NCBI RefSeq assembly: GCF_000972845.2
Contig: NW_020853550.1
Span: 712,501 to 776,500 of the forward strand
Length of the DNA stretch: 64,000 bases
Source: Larimichthys crocea
Lineage: Eukaryota; Chordata; Actinopteri; Sciaenidae
Direction: 5' to 3'
Positions 35,898 to 49,008 of this stretch are shown here, one piece after another. Each line of letters begins with the position of its first letter. The first letter of the stretch is position 1. A program made the translations under genes and the position numbers. A model generated the notes under the pieces. That model was given only the letters and a program-made list of their open reading frames with translations, was not told the DNA's origin and ran no database searches.

Positions 35898-36824
35898 CTG
35901 GGGTTTCCCGACCCGCTGGCCCGGACCCGAGATTCATTGTCGAATTTTTTTTTTTTGTTTTTTTTTGCAGGCGAGGTCTATTCATGGTGGGACCGTGAAC
36001 ATTACTTTTCCCTATCCCAAGCACTGCACTGAGCAACAAGCATTGGAAGGTACCAACCAATCTGTGTGAGAGTCATACTCCCATGTGATCTATCTAGCCA
36101 ATGAAATCGCCACCTTGAATTCAGAGCGAGGTGCTACGAGAGTCTTCTCTGTAACAGGGGGTCGGCAATTAGCGGCCCAGCGGCCAAACTGGCCCGCCTC
36201 AATTATATCTGGCCCGCTAGATACGTTGCTTTATTTTAAAAGTATATATATTTAAATATATCTTTTACCTCATGTTTCCTGTTCAAATACAAAACAATTT
36301 CACAGATTTCACAACATTATTGAAAAAGTTGCTGATAATCACGTGACAACAGCCAGAACATCCTCGCAGCCTCTTTACTTGACGCACAGGTCGGAACACA
36401 TAATTGGCACGTGCGTGCGCTGTAACCTGTGGAAAATAAAAGTGTCCTGTGTCCCTCTTGTGACGGACAACGTGAACAAATGTGTTTTCCATTAAATGAA
36501 AAAAACAAAAACCAAAACAAGTCGGCTCAATATCAAAAATGAATGTGATGCACATCAGCGGCAGATCTGCGCTGCTGTATACATTAGTTACGGCACGTTG
36601 CTAGGGCAGGTGCCTGTTTCATGACAGACCAGGGCGTAAACGAAATCCGCCAATTAGTACAATTTCATACATGTTTTAAGGCCGTAAAACCCTAACCACA
36701 CTTTTATACACCTTATTACACGCCTATGACCCCCCCCCCCCCCCCCCCCCGCGCATGGTCATGGCCCGCGATGGAATTGTCAGAAAAAAAATTGGCCCGG
36801 GTCCAAACTTATTTGCCGACCCCG
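35898..36824 (-). repeat. Right arm of the ~0.95 kb inverted repeat
   Basis: Reverse-complement counterpart of 32823-33774. It reads CTGGGGTTTCCCGACCCG... and ends ...AACTTATTTGCCGACCCCG. It differs by scattered indels, including a C homopolymer of about 21 (36730-36750) where the left arm has a G run of 10. Confidence 0.85.
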
Positions 36825-37559
36825 ATTTTAGCGCATCTTTACACGCGGCACCCCACGCACACTATATGGCGCGTCGTCAGTAGTAGCCATGGAAATAGAA
36901 CGGTCACGTGCAGACGAGGTCATATATAAGGCCTGCTGACTTTCGCACGTTCTCTACTTGCACGTGAACTTGACCCAGAGTCGGACTGCTGCAAAAACTG
37001 AGCACTGGAAAACCTGTACCGGACAACCGAGAGGAGAAGAAGGAGAAGAAGAAGGAGAGAAAAGGGAGAAGGAGAAGAGAAGAAGGAGAGAAGGAGAGAA
37101 AACTAAGGAGAAGGAGAAGGAGAAGGATTTTTTTTTCAGCTTATTTACAGCTGGCAGTAGAGAAGGAGAAGGGGGAGAAGAAAGAAGAGGGGAAAAGAAG
37201 AAGGAGGACAAGCCACCGAAAAAGCAGAAGAAAAGGAGAAGGAGAAAATGGCCGAAGGAAGCGAAAACACCTGCGGGAAAGATGCCTCCTTCCGGACGCC
37301 CGGCCCTCCTCCCTTGGAGACCTGCCTGCGCTGGACCTGCCTGTGCCGGACCTGCTGAGCTGGACCTGCCTCCGGGTTAAGACACTTAAATCAATTGTAT
37401 TCTTATTCTTATTCTAATATGTGAGCAGAACCTGTGTAATTTAAAAGTGGACGAGTTGGAAAATGTTTGAGATACAGATTGGGTCATGCTCGGTGTAAAC
37501 GTGTTGGTTGGTTTTAGCGCTTTAAAACTTCGGGAAACAATAGTGCAGCGATGTACTGA

Positions 37560-37640
37560 CGTTTTTATTTTGATATATTATATATATCTATATATATATA
37601 TATATATATCTATATATATATATCTATATATATCTATATT
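37560..37640. repeat. (TA)n/(TATC)n microsatellite
   Basis: Runs of TATATATC units in the presumed intron of the acidic-protein unit. Confidence 0.85.
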
Positions 37641-39478
37641 TGTATTTGTTTAATTTGTGATTTTTGAGTGAAAATATTTTTAAGTCACGATGGCGACTGG
37701 GCCGTTTTTCATAAAACGCATCGAAGTACATTTTTATCACCATGGAGACGATTGAACTTTTAGCAGGTAACGCCTGAACGCGCATGCGTAATCAGAGCTC
37801 CACCTGGTTTAAACGTACACAGAGCGTTGTCGTTTAAAGTTCGTCACGTAAGATCATTTTTAGGGACAAAACTAAAATATACTGTAAACAATAGTGTGAA
37901 ATGAGATTTATTTGTGAGTGAGATGATGATGATTTAATTAACTAGACAAAATTTCTAAAGAAATTTTGAGTGTGCCTGACTCTGCCCCGTCCCCCCCTAC
38001 ATAATTACTGACACTGCTCCTCAAATACCTCAATAGTCATTTTTAACATGTTTATGTTAAAAGGGGAACACTATATTTTATAGTACAAGTGTAATATGAG
38101 TGATTGTTAACATGGTGGTGTGATATGGAGTGAATGATGTATTACAGGTTGGTCTGTGTTAAAGAAAATGTCCCTGTGGTTTGCTTGGCCCACAGCCTGA
38201 AACTAATTTAACTTAGTAAAAGTTTATTGTTAACTTGAGGAGTAAGCAGTATGTGCGGTTTTTCACTTTTTCAATAAGTGCAATATCCTGTTTTTTTACA
38301 TCAGTGTCAGAGGTTGGCCTAGATTTTGTTTGTAAACCTTTTATCTTTTTCTACGGTTTTAAATTTCTTCTGCAATGCCTCTGTTCGGTCACGTCTTGTT
38401 CGCGTGTGATGTGTCTGGTTGTCTCTGCTTCGTCTTGTTTGCGATTCAGTCATCATGTTGTGGCTTGTAGGAGGTACGGGCAAGACAACTTGTTGCCGTT
38501 GAACCAAATTGATATTTTTGTAATAAGGTATTGCATGTGATGGTGCACGGTCCATGTTTGGTACCACGTGGTGGTGGTGGTGTGTGTGTGTGTGTGTGTG
38601 AGCCGTTTGATGTGTTTTCATCATCACCTTCGTAAATACAGTGATGTGGTCTTGCATGGACGCTGTGACCTGTGAACATGTATTACTCATGAGAGATATT
38701 TGCAGTGTGTTTTGTCATGTCTCATTTCTCACACACAACGTTATGACAGAATGCAATTTAAGTTGTTAAGTGTTATTTGGGTGGATTACTATTTTAACTA
38801 TGTCACAACTTTATAGAACTCTATAACTCAACTTTCTTTTAATATTTTCTGCAGATGTCCTCGCCTTCGTGCAAGAGGCGGGTACTTTTCCTGTCATGCG
38901 ATTGGTGATGACGAGGGCTCCATTCCTTCTGACGGGAGGATGGTGACCCCGACATCATCTATTCAGATGATGGCGAGTGGCTCCATCTTTCTGACAGAGA
39001 GGGTGGTGACCCCGACATCTTCTCTTCGGATGAAGAGAGAGCTCTGCCTCTTCTGACGGAGAGGATGGTGACCCCGACTTCATCCCTTCGGATGACGACG
39101 ACGGATCCACCTCTTCTGACGAAGACGAAGACGTCCCTGTTTCAGGCTCTTCAAGCGAAGGCGAAGACTCCCTCTCCAGTTCTTCAGATGAGGGGACGAT
39201 GCCTTCTCAGTGTTCTGTTCTTCATCTGAAGGCGAAGGCTCCTGGCCTTCAGCTCTTCAGATGATGGACAGAGCCTTTTTGGCATCAGTTCCTCAGATGA
39301 AGACATGGCCACATCCACTGTCTCTTCTGGGTGCTGATGAGGTCGATGAAGGCGATGATGTTGGGAAATCATCGCCTGGAGTCCTCAAGCAGCATCGAGG
39401 ATCCCACCTCCTCCTTTCTGGTACTATGCGTTTCCAGTAAGAGGAGCAGGGAGGACAGTGTTGAGAGGGACTGGACCC

Positions 39479-39940
39479 CCAGTCCAAGGCCAGAGGAAAC
39501 GCTGGAAGGAGTAATCTTCTTCGTTCTGACTGGATGGTGGAGACATCCAGTCAGAGATGAGGAGTCTTCTGGAAGAAGAGTCCTGAACGAGGAGGGACAG
39601 CTCAGTCGACATGGCTGGCTACGAGGACCGATGACAATCATGATGATGAGGAGTCGTCAAGATAAACCTCTGCTTCTTTGTGACGCACTTCACCTGGGAA
39701 GAAGTTTTAAGATGGCAAACAACCTCATCATATGGATTGTTTTGAGGCCGATGTAGACCATCCTGTCGAATGAAGAAGACTTCACGTTATCATGAGGACA
39801 AACATGACGAACCTAACTGAATAGGATGTCCTCAGTGATAACGAGGTGCCCGACATTCCTCCCCCTCCTCTGACATCGAGAAGATGGAGAACAAGATACA
39901 AGATGTAGTTGATTAATGTATGTTATGTAGCAAAATGTAA
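39479..39940 (+). repeat. Direct repeat unit 1 (acidic coding plus ATGTA tail)
   Basis: From CCAGTCCAAGGCCAGAGG to GTTATGTAGCAAAATGTAA. The same order of text recurs at 40325-40875 with many small indels. Confidence 0.85.
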
Positions 39941-40324
39941 AGTAATGTAAATTATGTAATGTAGGAAATGTAATGTATGTAGTCGGAAAATGTAATTTGT
40001 AATTAATATATGTAATGTAATGTAGTTGAAAATGTAATATAATGTAATGTAGTAACAATGTCATATAACTGTATAGTAAATGTATAGTAAAAGTTCATAT
40101 GTAAGTATGTAATAAAATGTACTGTAATATATGTAATGTAGTAAAATGTAAATGTAATGTAATATAATGTAGTAAATGTAATGTCAATATAATATCATGT
40201 TAGTTAAATGTACTGTTAATGTAATGTATAAATGTTCATAATATAATGTAATGTAGTATAAATGTAATATTAATATAATGTAATGTAATGTAGTAAAATG
40301 TAATATAATTTAATGTAATATAAT
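39941..40324. repeat. (GTAATGTA)n low-complexity tract
   Basis: Almost entirely permutations of TAATGTAATG and GTAAAATG. A shorter tract of the same type follows unit 2 (about 40876-41010). Confidence 0.9.
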
Positions 40325-40875
40325 CCAGTCCAAGGCCAGGGAAACGCTTGGAGGAGTAATCTTCTTCGTCTTGACTGGATGGAGGAAGACTCCAGTCGAT
40401 GATGAGGAGAGTCTTCTGACGAAGAGTCCTGAACAGCGGGAGGACAGTTCAGTCGACATGGATGGCTACAAGGCCCGTGACATCATGGTGATGAGGAGTC
40501 TTCTGAAGAACGAGTCCTGAACAGAGGAGGACAGCTCAGTCGACCTGGATGGCTACAAAGTGACAGAAATCATTGTGATGAGAGTCGTCAGATGACACTT
40601 CTGCTTCTTGTGACTGCACGTCACCTGAGAGAGAAGTAGTTTGAGATGCAACAAAACTCCATCATCATGGATGTTTTGAGGCCGATGTAGGACACCCTGT
40701 CGATGAAGAAGACATCACTGTTATCACTGAGGACAAACATGACGAACTAACAGAATAGGATGTCCTCAGTGATAACGAAGGTGCCGACATCTCCCCCTCT
40801 CTGACATCGAGGAAGATTGTAGAACAAGATAAAGATGTAGTTGATTATGTATTGTTATGTAGCAAACAATGTAAG
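40325..40875 (+). repeat. Direct repeat unit 2, with an internal extra ~110 bp subunit
   Basis: Counterpart of 39479-39940. The segment with GAGTCCTGAACAG...GAGGACAG.TCAGTCGAC.TGGATGGCTAC occurs twice here and once in unit 1, which explains most of the length difference. Confidence 0.8.
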
Positions 40876-41031
40876 TATTGTAATAATTATGTAATGTAAT
40901 GTAGTAAAATGTAATGTATTGTAATGTAATGTAATAAAATGTAGTAAAATGTAATGTAATGTAATGTAGTAAAATGTAATGTAATGTAATGTAATGTAAT
41001 GTAACATTGAAAACAATAAACTTTCCTCTCC

Positions 41032-41175
41032 AAGAATCGCTACCTTATCGTGGTGGAGAGGTTTGCGTGTTCCTGTGACCCTGGGACCTGTGTTGTTGGA
41101 GTCATCCTGGTCGGGTGTCCCAAGGCAAACTGGTCTAAGGAGAGGGGCCAGACTAAGAGCGATTCACAGACAAAA
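41032..41175 (+). repeat. Interspersed repeat head (LINE-like), copy 2, plus strand
   Basis: Starts AAGAATCGCTACCTTATCG, continues GGTTTGCGTGTTCC and GTCCCAAGGCAAACTGG to AGAGCGATTCACAGAC. It matches the minus-strand copy at 30473-30652 in the opposite orientation. Confidence 0.6.
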
Positions 41176-43197
41176 TTTAGATTTTTGCTTCATTCAGATT
41201 ACAGGAACAAAACCAGATCATCACCAACCAGAAGAAGATGACAGTCCAGAGGACCTCGGCTGTGCAGATGAAGCTGTCACTACGTTCTTCCTCTGTGGCA
41301 GCATGTTTGTGAAGCTCTCAGAAACTATAGACGCTCAAGAAAAGACACACTGACACTTCAGTGTGTGACACTGAGGGGACTCTATTTACAGTTTGCCTCA
41401 AAATCCTACACACTAGTCCCTACCATGCAGTATTTGTTCTTGTTTTACCAATAGGTTTGGAGTTAAATTCAATAAATGAACATTTTAATTTATGTAACAT
41501 GATCCACTGTTCTGTGATGTTGAATTAACACAAAGCTTCTTAAATACTACGCTGGATGTGTCACAATAATTGTTTTGGATAAAATGCCTCCAAACAGATT
41601 CTCCACTAAAGAGCTAAAATTATATGGATAACTTTGTAAAACCCTGAACAAATTTTATGACATCAGTCCATATTCCAGAGTTGTATGTTTGGAGAAATCG
41701 AATAAACATGTACACAACTCACCTACAGTTTTAAAACACTTTGATGGTACAATGGTAAACAGAAAGCTCTTGGAAGTTTGAAAACCTGAACTGAATGATG
41801 TCAAATAAGGTAAAATTAAGTAATAAAGGAACAAATAATGGGGTAAACAAACTGTAGTTCTGCAGCAGTGGAAGTAAATTAAACCTTAAAATGTGTTGCA
41901 AACTATTCCTAAACAACGTTTGAGTACTGACAAACCCCGTCTGTATAAAAGCAGTGTTAACAAACAGTTCTGGAGCATTATTTGGACAATATCACACTGC
42001 AAGAAACAATATAGTGCTATACTAACGGCAAGAAAAGGGCTGTTAACAAAGGAAGCCAGACAGACCATTAAAGTGTACGTCTTTATTTTAGCGGACCTCC
42101 CCAGGGGGGCTACGGACTGTTTAAGGGGAGTCTCAGTGAATGGAAGCAAAAAATATGACGTTAGTTGTCAAAAGGAGATCACAGAGACTAAACTAGAGTT
42201 CAGAGATACTGTAGTTTTGGGGAATCTTACCGTTTTTCCCAGAGTCAGAAACTAATGAACATCTTAGGAGTGTCGATATGGGATCAAATAGCATCACCAT
42301 AGACATCTAGAAATTTAGCAAAACTAAGCAAGTAAACTACGTCAGAGTGGAAGGGGGCACCTTCTTCCAAACTTTGTCTGAAGTGAGGTCCAGAGTCTCA
42401 AAGCCCTCNNNNNNNNNNTCCTTCTCTTACACCATCAAAAGACGAGAAGTGGAAGAAACTGCAGGAAGAGGTCTGGCAGGCCTGAAAACCACTACAGAAG
42501 CGAAGACAGGTTTCTTTGAAACAGCAGCTTAACACTTGCGAAGTAGGAAGTGCTGATTCACCTTCGAGCTGCAGGTTTGACAGCTCGACCAGCAGTAATA
42601 AGTTGTTGCTAAATAGAGAAAAACTCATCTTGGCTATGAATCAACTGAGGACTACTTAAGATTAGAGTAAGCCTTGTGGCCGATATATCAACATTTGAAA
42701 GTTCAGTTCCTCATGAGCTCAGTTTGCACCTTGCTCCATTTGAACTAGAGGTGAACATGATGAAATGGCTCATCAGATTTTTTTTAATTTAGACTTGAAA
42801 CATCCCAAAATCATATTCCCCTCACTTTAAATGAACAAATAAATGGGAAACCATTGTGCACAAAGCACTCAACCTCTGAGTATTAGGATGGTCGCGAGGG
42901 CAGATAAGCCTAAGGTGGGAGGGTGAGACACGAGGAGAGGAGGTGGAGACAGCTGACTGAAGCAGCTGTACGTGGCTCTACAGCCAGACAACACAGGAAC
43001 AAGCTCAGGCAGGATGAAAAGTCGGTGACAACAAACAATAACGAAAATGAGCACAGGAACCGGAAACACAAGCAACTAAGAACAGTAGGAAATCTAAATA
43101 GAAAGATATAAATATATATAAGAAATTATAAAATAATATAAATAAACAATAAATAGATGGGAAAAAGTACCATGAGAATCAGGCAGAGAATATGCAA
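41176..43197. other. Intergenic with assembly gap
   Basis: No recognisable gene. An open plus-strand frame near 41893-42255 shows no family signal or splice sites. Ten Ns at 42409-42418 mark an assembly gap. Confidence 0.5.
42409..42418. other. Assembly gap (10 N)
   Basis: Run of ten Ns. Sequence around it should be treated as lower quality. Confidence 1.
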
Positions 43198-43999
43198 ATT
43201 CTAATAACATTTCACCACTTTTTTCATGTTGTCATGACTTTTAACTCTTCCATAATACATTATTATAATTATTTCTTCTTCAGCTCAGGATCCTTTTTTA
43301 TTTATTTTTCTATTTAGCATTCAGCCTGGACCGACCTCTCACACCAATGTTCATTTTTTTCAGTGGAATTAGTCCATATTTGTAGGCTAAGAAGCTTTGC
43401 TGCCATCTGATAGAATCTGCTAAGACTTTGCCACAGTGTACTTACAAAGTGTTCAGCTGCTCTCTCTGTTATCAACATCATCTTCAGTGACCCCGAGCTT
43501 CTCTCCACCAGATACGTCACACAGCACTGGCACTATTCCTGAGAATCAGCACTGAATACATTAGACTAACACTGAAACTTTACTCAACTATCATTTTACA
43601 GAGTCAATTGGTCTATGCGTTAAATTAAAATGCTGCATGAAACATATAGCTGATAATATTATAATGAACACAACTGTACTTGGGGCGTGCTGGCAGGGTG
43701 AGACGCTAACCTGTTTTCAAGCGTGACTCAACTTGTTTCAGGAGTTTGCGAGAACATCGGAAGCACACCTTAAAAAAAAAAAAATTACACAAAAATGAAC
43801 GGAGACATACACAGCCATTGTTTACAATTTTATTATTGAGTGTCCCTGAAAGAGCTGATTAGGTCCTGGTTGCTTGGCAACCTCAAGCCTGCCTGAAGGA
43901 GGAGAGGGGGGAGAAGCCGAGCGGCGGCCATCTTAGCAGTTTTGGCACTTTATTGGAACTTGTCTGTCTAAAATGACACACAGGTAGCAGAGGCAGCTA

Positions 44000-44775
44000 G
44001 CACGTTAACACTAGCTTAAAGAAATGCATTTGCTAACATTAGCGACCATGCTAAAATTAATGCTAATTACATTAGCCACCAGGAATTATATAAATGCTAA
44101 TTGCTAACATGCTAATTATCATTAGCCACTAAGATTAATTACTGCTAATGTTAACATGATAATGCTAACATGCTAATTATCATTAGCCACTAAGAATTAA
44201 ATACATGCTAATGTTAACATGATAATGCTAACATGCTAATTATCATTAGCCACTAAGAATTAAATACATGCTAATGTTAACATGATAATGCTAACATGCT
44301 AATGTTAATTGCTAGCGTGTCACTGCATCAGTGCTAACATGCTAATGGTAACATGCTACTGTAATTGCTGTGCATCCGCGGCTCATCTTAGCAGTTTTGG
44401 TACTTAATTGGAACTTATCTGTCTAAAATGACACAGAGATAGCAGAGCAGCAGCTAGATGTTAGCAATGTAAAATTAGTGCTATTAACATTAACCACTAG
44501 GAATTAAATACATGCTAATTTGCTAAAGGCTAATGCTAACATGCTAATGCTAATTAAGCATTAACCACTAAGATTAAATAAATGCTAATGTTAACATGTT
44601 AATTGCTAGCGCGTCACCGCATCAGCGCTACATGAATGGTAATAACTGCTAATGCTAACATGCTAATGTTAATTGCTAGTGCATCAGCGTTAACGTATAA
44701 TAGTAACAGCTAATATTAACGGCTAATTAATGCTATCGCGTCACTGCTAACATGCTAATGCTAACTTGCTAACCT
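44000..44775. repeat. GCTAACATGCTAAT minisatellite, copy 1
   Basis: Imperfect repeats built on GCTAACATGCTAAT and GTTAATTGCTAGC. A ~62 bp higher-order unit (with ATTAGCCACTAAGAATTAAA) occurs about three times here. Confidence 0.9.
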
Positions 44776-45310
44776 CCTGTCACATCTACATTCAGGATCT
44801 GGTTTTATAGACACAGATTAAATGTTAAATATAAATATTTCAATATTTATCATCACAGTAACGTGTACACACACATTGTAGCTGTAAAATCAGCATTAGA
44901 AAAACATACGTTGGTTTTGGTGCTTACATAAGGAGTAAACATTTATAATCATCACTTTAAAGTTACATACGTTGTTTTTGGTGCCTTGTTTGTCCCAGAT
45001 ATATTAGTGTGTGTGTGGAATGGGTGTATAAGAGACATTAACTTAAAACTTTGTAGAAAGGCGCTTTATGAAGTTCAGTCATTTCCTGTATTAGTTTACG
45101 AGCAGATCTCTTATCGATATGGCGGCGACGTCGAGTACGATTCAGCGCTCAATGCGGCGTCTATGTATATACGTCTATGGTTAAATATATGTCAATAAAT
45201 ACAAATAAATCATAGAATTGTTTGTGGGGAATTTTTATTGTGTGGCTCCCAGGCGGTTCATTCTGTTTCCATCGGTCCGACCGGACGTATTTTTCTGTGA
45301 CACAGGCAGC

Positions 45311-47164
45311 ATGGACGCTGACTCCTCAGCGTGTGTTGGAGCATCTGACTCTGGTGGAGGAGGCGGCTGAAGAAGTCCTCACCGGCAGACAAAAACAGTA
45401 CTCAGCGCTCACCTGCTGACGGCCGACGCGGGGACCTCCACGGAGGAGCTAACGGGAACAGCTTCGACAACATTAGCAGCTGAGCTACGAGCTAAACTAC
45501 GCAGACGGTTTATTTTAGCAACGTCAAATAAAGAAACACGCTGTGAGGAAATGATGAAAACACTGAGCAGAAATAAAACACAATACAACACAACGCAAAG
45601 CAACGCAGGCCAACAGTAACCACGTGAATCCGCTAGTTTGTTTTAATGTTAGCTGTCTTTAGCCGTGCTGCAGGCTAGCCTCTGTGTAACTGACCACTGT
45701 CTTGGTTGGGAACAGCAGGTGTCAGTCTATCTCAACATGTGGTGGCCAGGGTCGAAGAGACCTGTTGCTGCCTAAATGTTAATAGATAGCTTGCTGTTTA
45801 CGTTCCAATCTGCGTAAACAGGATCTGTGTCTCCGCAAATAGAATATGCTGACAATAACACCTGCATGAGAGTAAAGACATTCCTTTGGCTATTTTTGGG
45901 CGTTGTAGTATTTGTGGTGTTATCTTGGGTTTAAAGTCTATCCACCAGCACAGGTTGGGCAGAATGTGGAGACCGACTCAGGCACTTCTGATGTACTTGA
46001 GAGTGTCTCTAATTCTCCTTGATCAAGCATCAATAAATAATACAGCATAAGACATCAAGAGGCTCCTGAACAATTTTCTGAACTCCTGACCTCACCATTG
46101 ACCTTGACTTCAGAAAAATTTCTCCACAACAGATATATTAGGTATTTTTCACTGAAATAACTATTGAGATTGTGATGATGTGATAGAATAGAATGCCTTA
46201 TAGTCATGACACCACGTATCAGGGAATCTGCTGTGCAACTCTTAAAAACATGAACTATTCCAGACGGCAGCACAGAGAAGAGGTTGATAGTGGTGAGGTA
46301 GACTTGTCAGCGTGCTGTGGCTTGCAGAGCACATGATCTCAAAATGTATTATTTTCTGGGCTTGTGTTTATGACCCTCTGTGAAATATGTCAGTACAGTC
46401 TGCACAGAGCTGTCATGGAAGGAGACCAGAAACCACATTCAATAAAACCACAAGCTACAGACTCAAAGTTGACGGTGTTTCATTAATGTCTATTTAACAT
46501 GGGTTATGGATTGTGCTGTGATTTACAGTTAAAAGTACACAAGTTTCATCTGATATACTCCTTATATTGCAGTGATATACAACAGCAACAGACATTGATT
46601 CTACATTTGATGCTGCTGCATCACTCGTGTAATGTAAAACTATGTTGTCTGTTGATGTTTCAGATCGTGGACCTGGACACAAAGAGGACAGGAACAGAGA
46701 GGCACTGAACGCACTGAACAATGAAGTGTCGATTCAGGTGACGACCCTTCAGACAGCTTAAAACATTCATCATCTCCTTCTGTATGAAAAGAATGATCTC
46801 AGTTCACACTTCACACGTTGGTGTCTTGAGTCAGGTGTCAGTTGTTGTGTATTGCACTGGTTTCTGGGTGCGCTTGAAATGATACTAAACACTGCTGTCC
46901 TTTGCAGAGAAAGTGAAGTGTTGCTTCGGAAACATGTTCATCAAATTTCCCAAATCAAGACGAAGGACATGATTCAGAAAGGTGAAAAACTTTACTTTAA
47001 TAAAATCGAAACTGATTTTTGTACACATGTTGTTGCTACTTGAGTTCACTAAAAACTCTTCTGGTCTTCATTTCTCATCTGTGAACAGAGCAGCTGGACA
47101 AGGAGATAAATGACCTTCGCAAAGGACTGAAAGCGAAAGTCAATCGCACTCAATGAGATGCAAG
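45311..47164 (+). pseudogene. pdrg1: Damaged partial pdrg1 copy (exons 1-4)
   Basis: Exon counterparts lie at 45311-45400, 46664-46737, 46908-46981 and 47083-47164. Exon 1 has an extra C after the fourth codon, and its donor is destroyed (CAGTACTC where the intact copy has CAGGTAACTC). Exons 2 and 3 each have a lost base and so a frame shift. The exon 4 acceptor TGTAG is changed to TGTGAAC. The last exon (GKPELRG...) is absent. The changes are all small indels spread evenly over coding and non-coding sequence. That looks more like uncorrected long-read sequence than selective decay, but a true pseudogene is not excluded. Confidence 0.8.
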
Positions 47165-48547
47165 GTATGATGAGGTTTTGGCTGTGGGAGAAACATCACT
47201 TGCAGAGATGCAGAGTGTTTCTGTGTGAAGCATCACAGCTTTTCTGGCCTTTCTACCATCGGTTTAGTGGCCCAGGAGCTCACAGGCCAGTTGTTTGCAT
47301 GTAAATCACCCCAGTGATTCTAGTCAGCCAATCAAATCTATGTATTCTGATATACATTGCGAGTCTCCACTCACTGACTAAGATACACACACGCGCGTAC
47401 AGACCACATACCATACATACATACCAACATACATCACACACACACACAACACCAACACACAGGCGAGATAAAATGAGAGATGACAGTCAGACAAAGGTCA
47501 TTTCCATGGCATGCTCTGGAAATAGAGAGCAAAACAGCCTTGAATCAAGGATGGAGTCTGACATGTTTATTTCTTCCCACAGGCACTTCAGTATTGTCTC
47601 AAAAATTCAATGCGGCCATGGAGATGATTAAAATGGCAAGTGAAGCATGTGAGAGGGCATGCCTATCAACTGAAATCTGAGTTATAAAGTAGTTAAAGTA
47701 GTGTTAAGTAGTTAAAAACAAACACAAAATATCTATATCCCAAAATAGAAAACAGAATATCTATCCAACAAACACATTTCTGGTTCCAGTCCTAGAATAG
47801 TTTGATATGTTGGGAAATAAGCTGGTTCACATAAACGGTTTTGAGTTCAGCTTAATATGGCTTGCAAGCTGTAATTAAATAAAGCTTCTAATAGGCAACA
47901 ACTCATTCCTCAATAACGTTTTGTCTTTTAATCTTTGGTCCTGTGACTGCTGAGAGAAGAAAAACAAGTCAAGAATCTCTGTGATCATGTCAGAAATTGG
48001 TTACGATCTTGTCTTTCTCTGTGAACTTCGTTTGAAGAGAAAATAAACCTTTTGAGAGAACCAACTGAGATAGATAAGCTAAGATAGACTTCATTGTCCC
48101 AGGGGAAATCTGCTTCGGACATTCAGTCTGCATTTGAAATCACAGCAAATAACAGTGAAATGATAATGAATATCTCCCAGGGGGCTTTGCAACTCCGTTT
48201 CTGTCTCTGGTAATGGTTGAGGGAAAACTTCATGTATTTTCAGTCCCATGAAATTCCAACGCAAGTGGAAACATTCAGTGCTGCTACTCTGTAAGCGATA
48301 AACTCCATGATAGCTGAAATCAAAACGGGTCACTCCCCTGAATAACCTGAAAAATGACTGAAGATGTTTTCACATAGAATCCGGTCCCAGCCTTCTTTTA
48401 TGCGTGTACACACAGGAGATTGTCCATGTCAGACGTGTCTGATGGCTGACCACCGGGCGTGATTTTCCTCTGGAGGCGCAGGACAATGTTTTGTCTTCTG
48501 GTGTAGCCAGTCGATATAATGAAAACAGAAAATGGATATCTATGTCA

Positions 48548-49008
48548 CATACTCGAGATGCATCTTCAGAACGTATCTTCAGTCTCATAATTCACACTAT
48601 TTGAACACCAGAACAATAACAGTAATCAACCCTTGTGGTTTATATTACACTTGAGTCATAATAATGTCAATTTGTAAACTAAAATTAATGAAACCTGAAA
48701 AAAAAGCAGTATGAAGTGTATATATAGAGAGATTATAAAACTCAGAGTGACTGGAGAACAGAGTGACAGCAATAACAACTAGCTGCATGAAATGAGATGT
48801 AAGGCTAATGAGGCAATTAAAATCACAAAGACGCATTAATGTGTTGACAAGATGTAACCTATTTAAACAGCAGATCTTTTAGTCTTGGTTAATTCAACAC
48901 ACATGACATCTTTTCTTATGATTATTGTTATTATTTTATATATATATATATATATTTGAAAAGTATCCATTTTGAATTCAGGCTACAGGGGAATATTTTC
49001 AGATATTT
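48548..49008. other. Spacer between duplicated blocks
   Basis: 461 bp found once, A/T-rich, with a short (TA)n at about 48938-48955. No gene. Confidence 0.6.

Larger units (their letters stand above)
36923..41030 (+). pseudogene. Possible transcription unit for an acidic Ser/Asp/Glu-rich repetitive protein, frame-broken
   Basis: A TATA box (TATATAAG, 36923-36930) precedes a purine-rich leader. An ATG in good context lies at 37248 (AAAATGG). A strong acceptor (TTTTCTGCAG, ending 38854) then begins a second exon. From 38855, about 340 bases encode imperfect acidic repeats of the form SDGEDGDPD..SDD, then SSSEGEDSLSSSSDE. Single-base losses break the frame: one repeat has GACGGGAGG where another has GACGGAGAGG. 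Further acidic coding (DEESSDEESE, HPVDEEDITVITED) lies in two tandem copies at 39479-39940 and 40325-40875. AATAAA is near 41018. No family is recognised. It could be a decayed gene, or a real gene with sequencing errors. Exon structure is inference. Confidence 0.4.
43198..48547 (+). repeat. 5.35 kb duplicated block, copy 1
   Basis: Colinear with 49009-54366 from ATTCTAATAACATTTCAC to AAATGGATATCTATGTCA. Differences are mostly single-base insertions and losses, often in homopolymers, with few substitutions. There is also an expanded ~62 bp minisatellite unit (about three copies against one) and a shorter CA/TACA tract. It contains four damaged pdrg1 exons. Confidence 0.92.

Noticed and set aside
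36958..37380. Lys/Glu-rich 140-codon frame next to the TATA box
   Set aside because: It has no ATG at its start (TTG) and only reflects a purine-rich tract; the better start is the ATG at 37248 in another frame.
41893..42255. 120-codon plus-strand frame next to the N gap
   Set aside because: No conserved motif, no splice context, lower-quality region.
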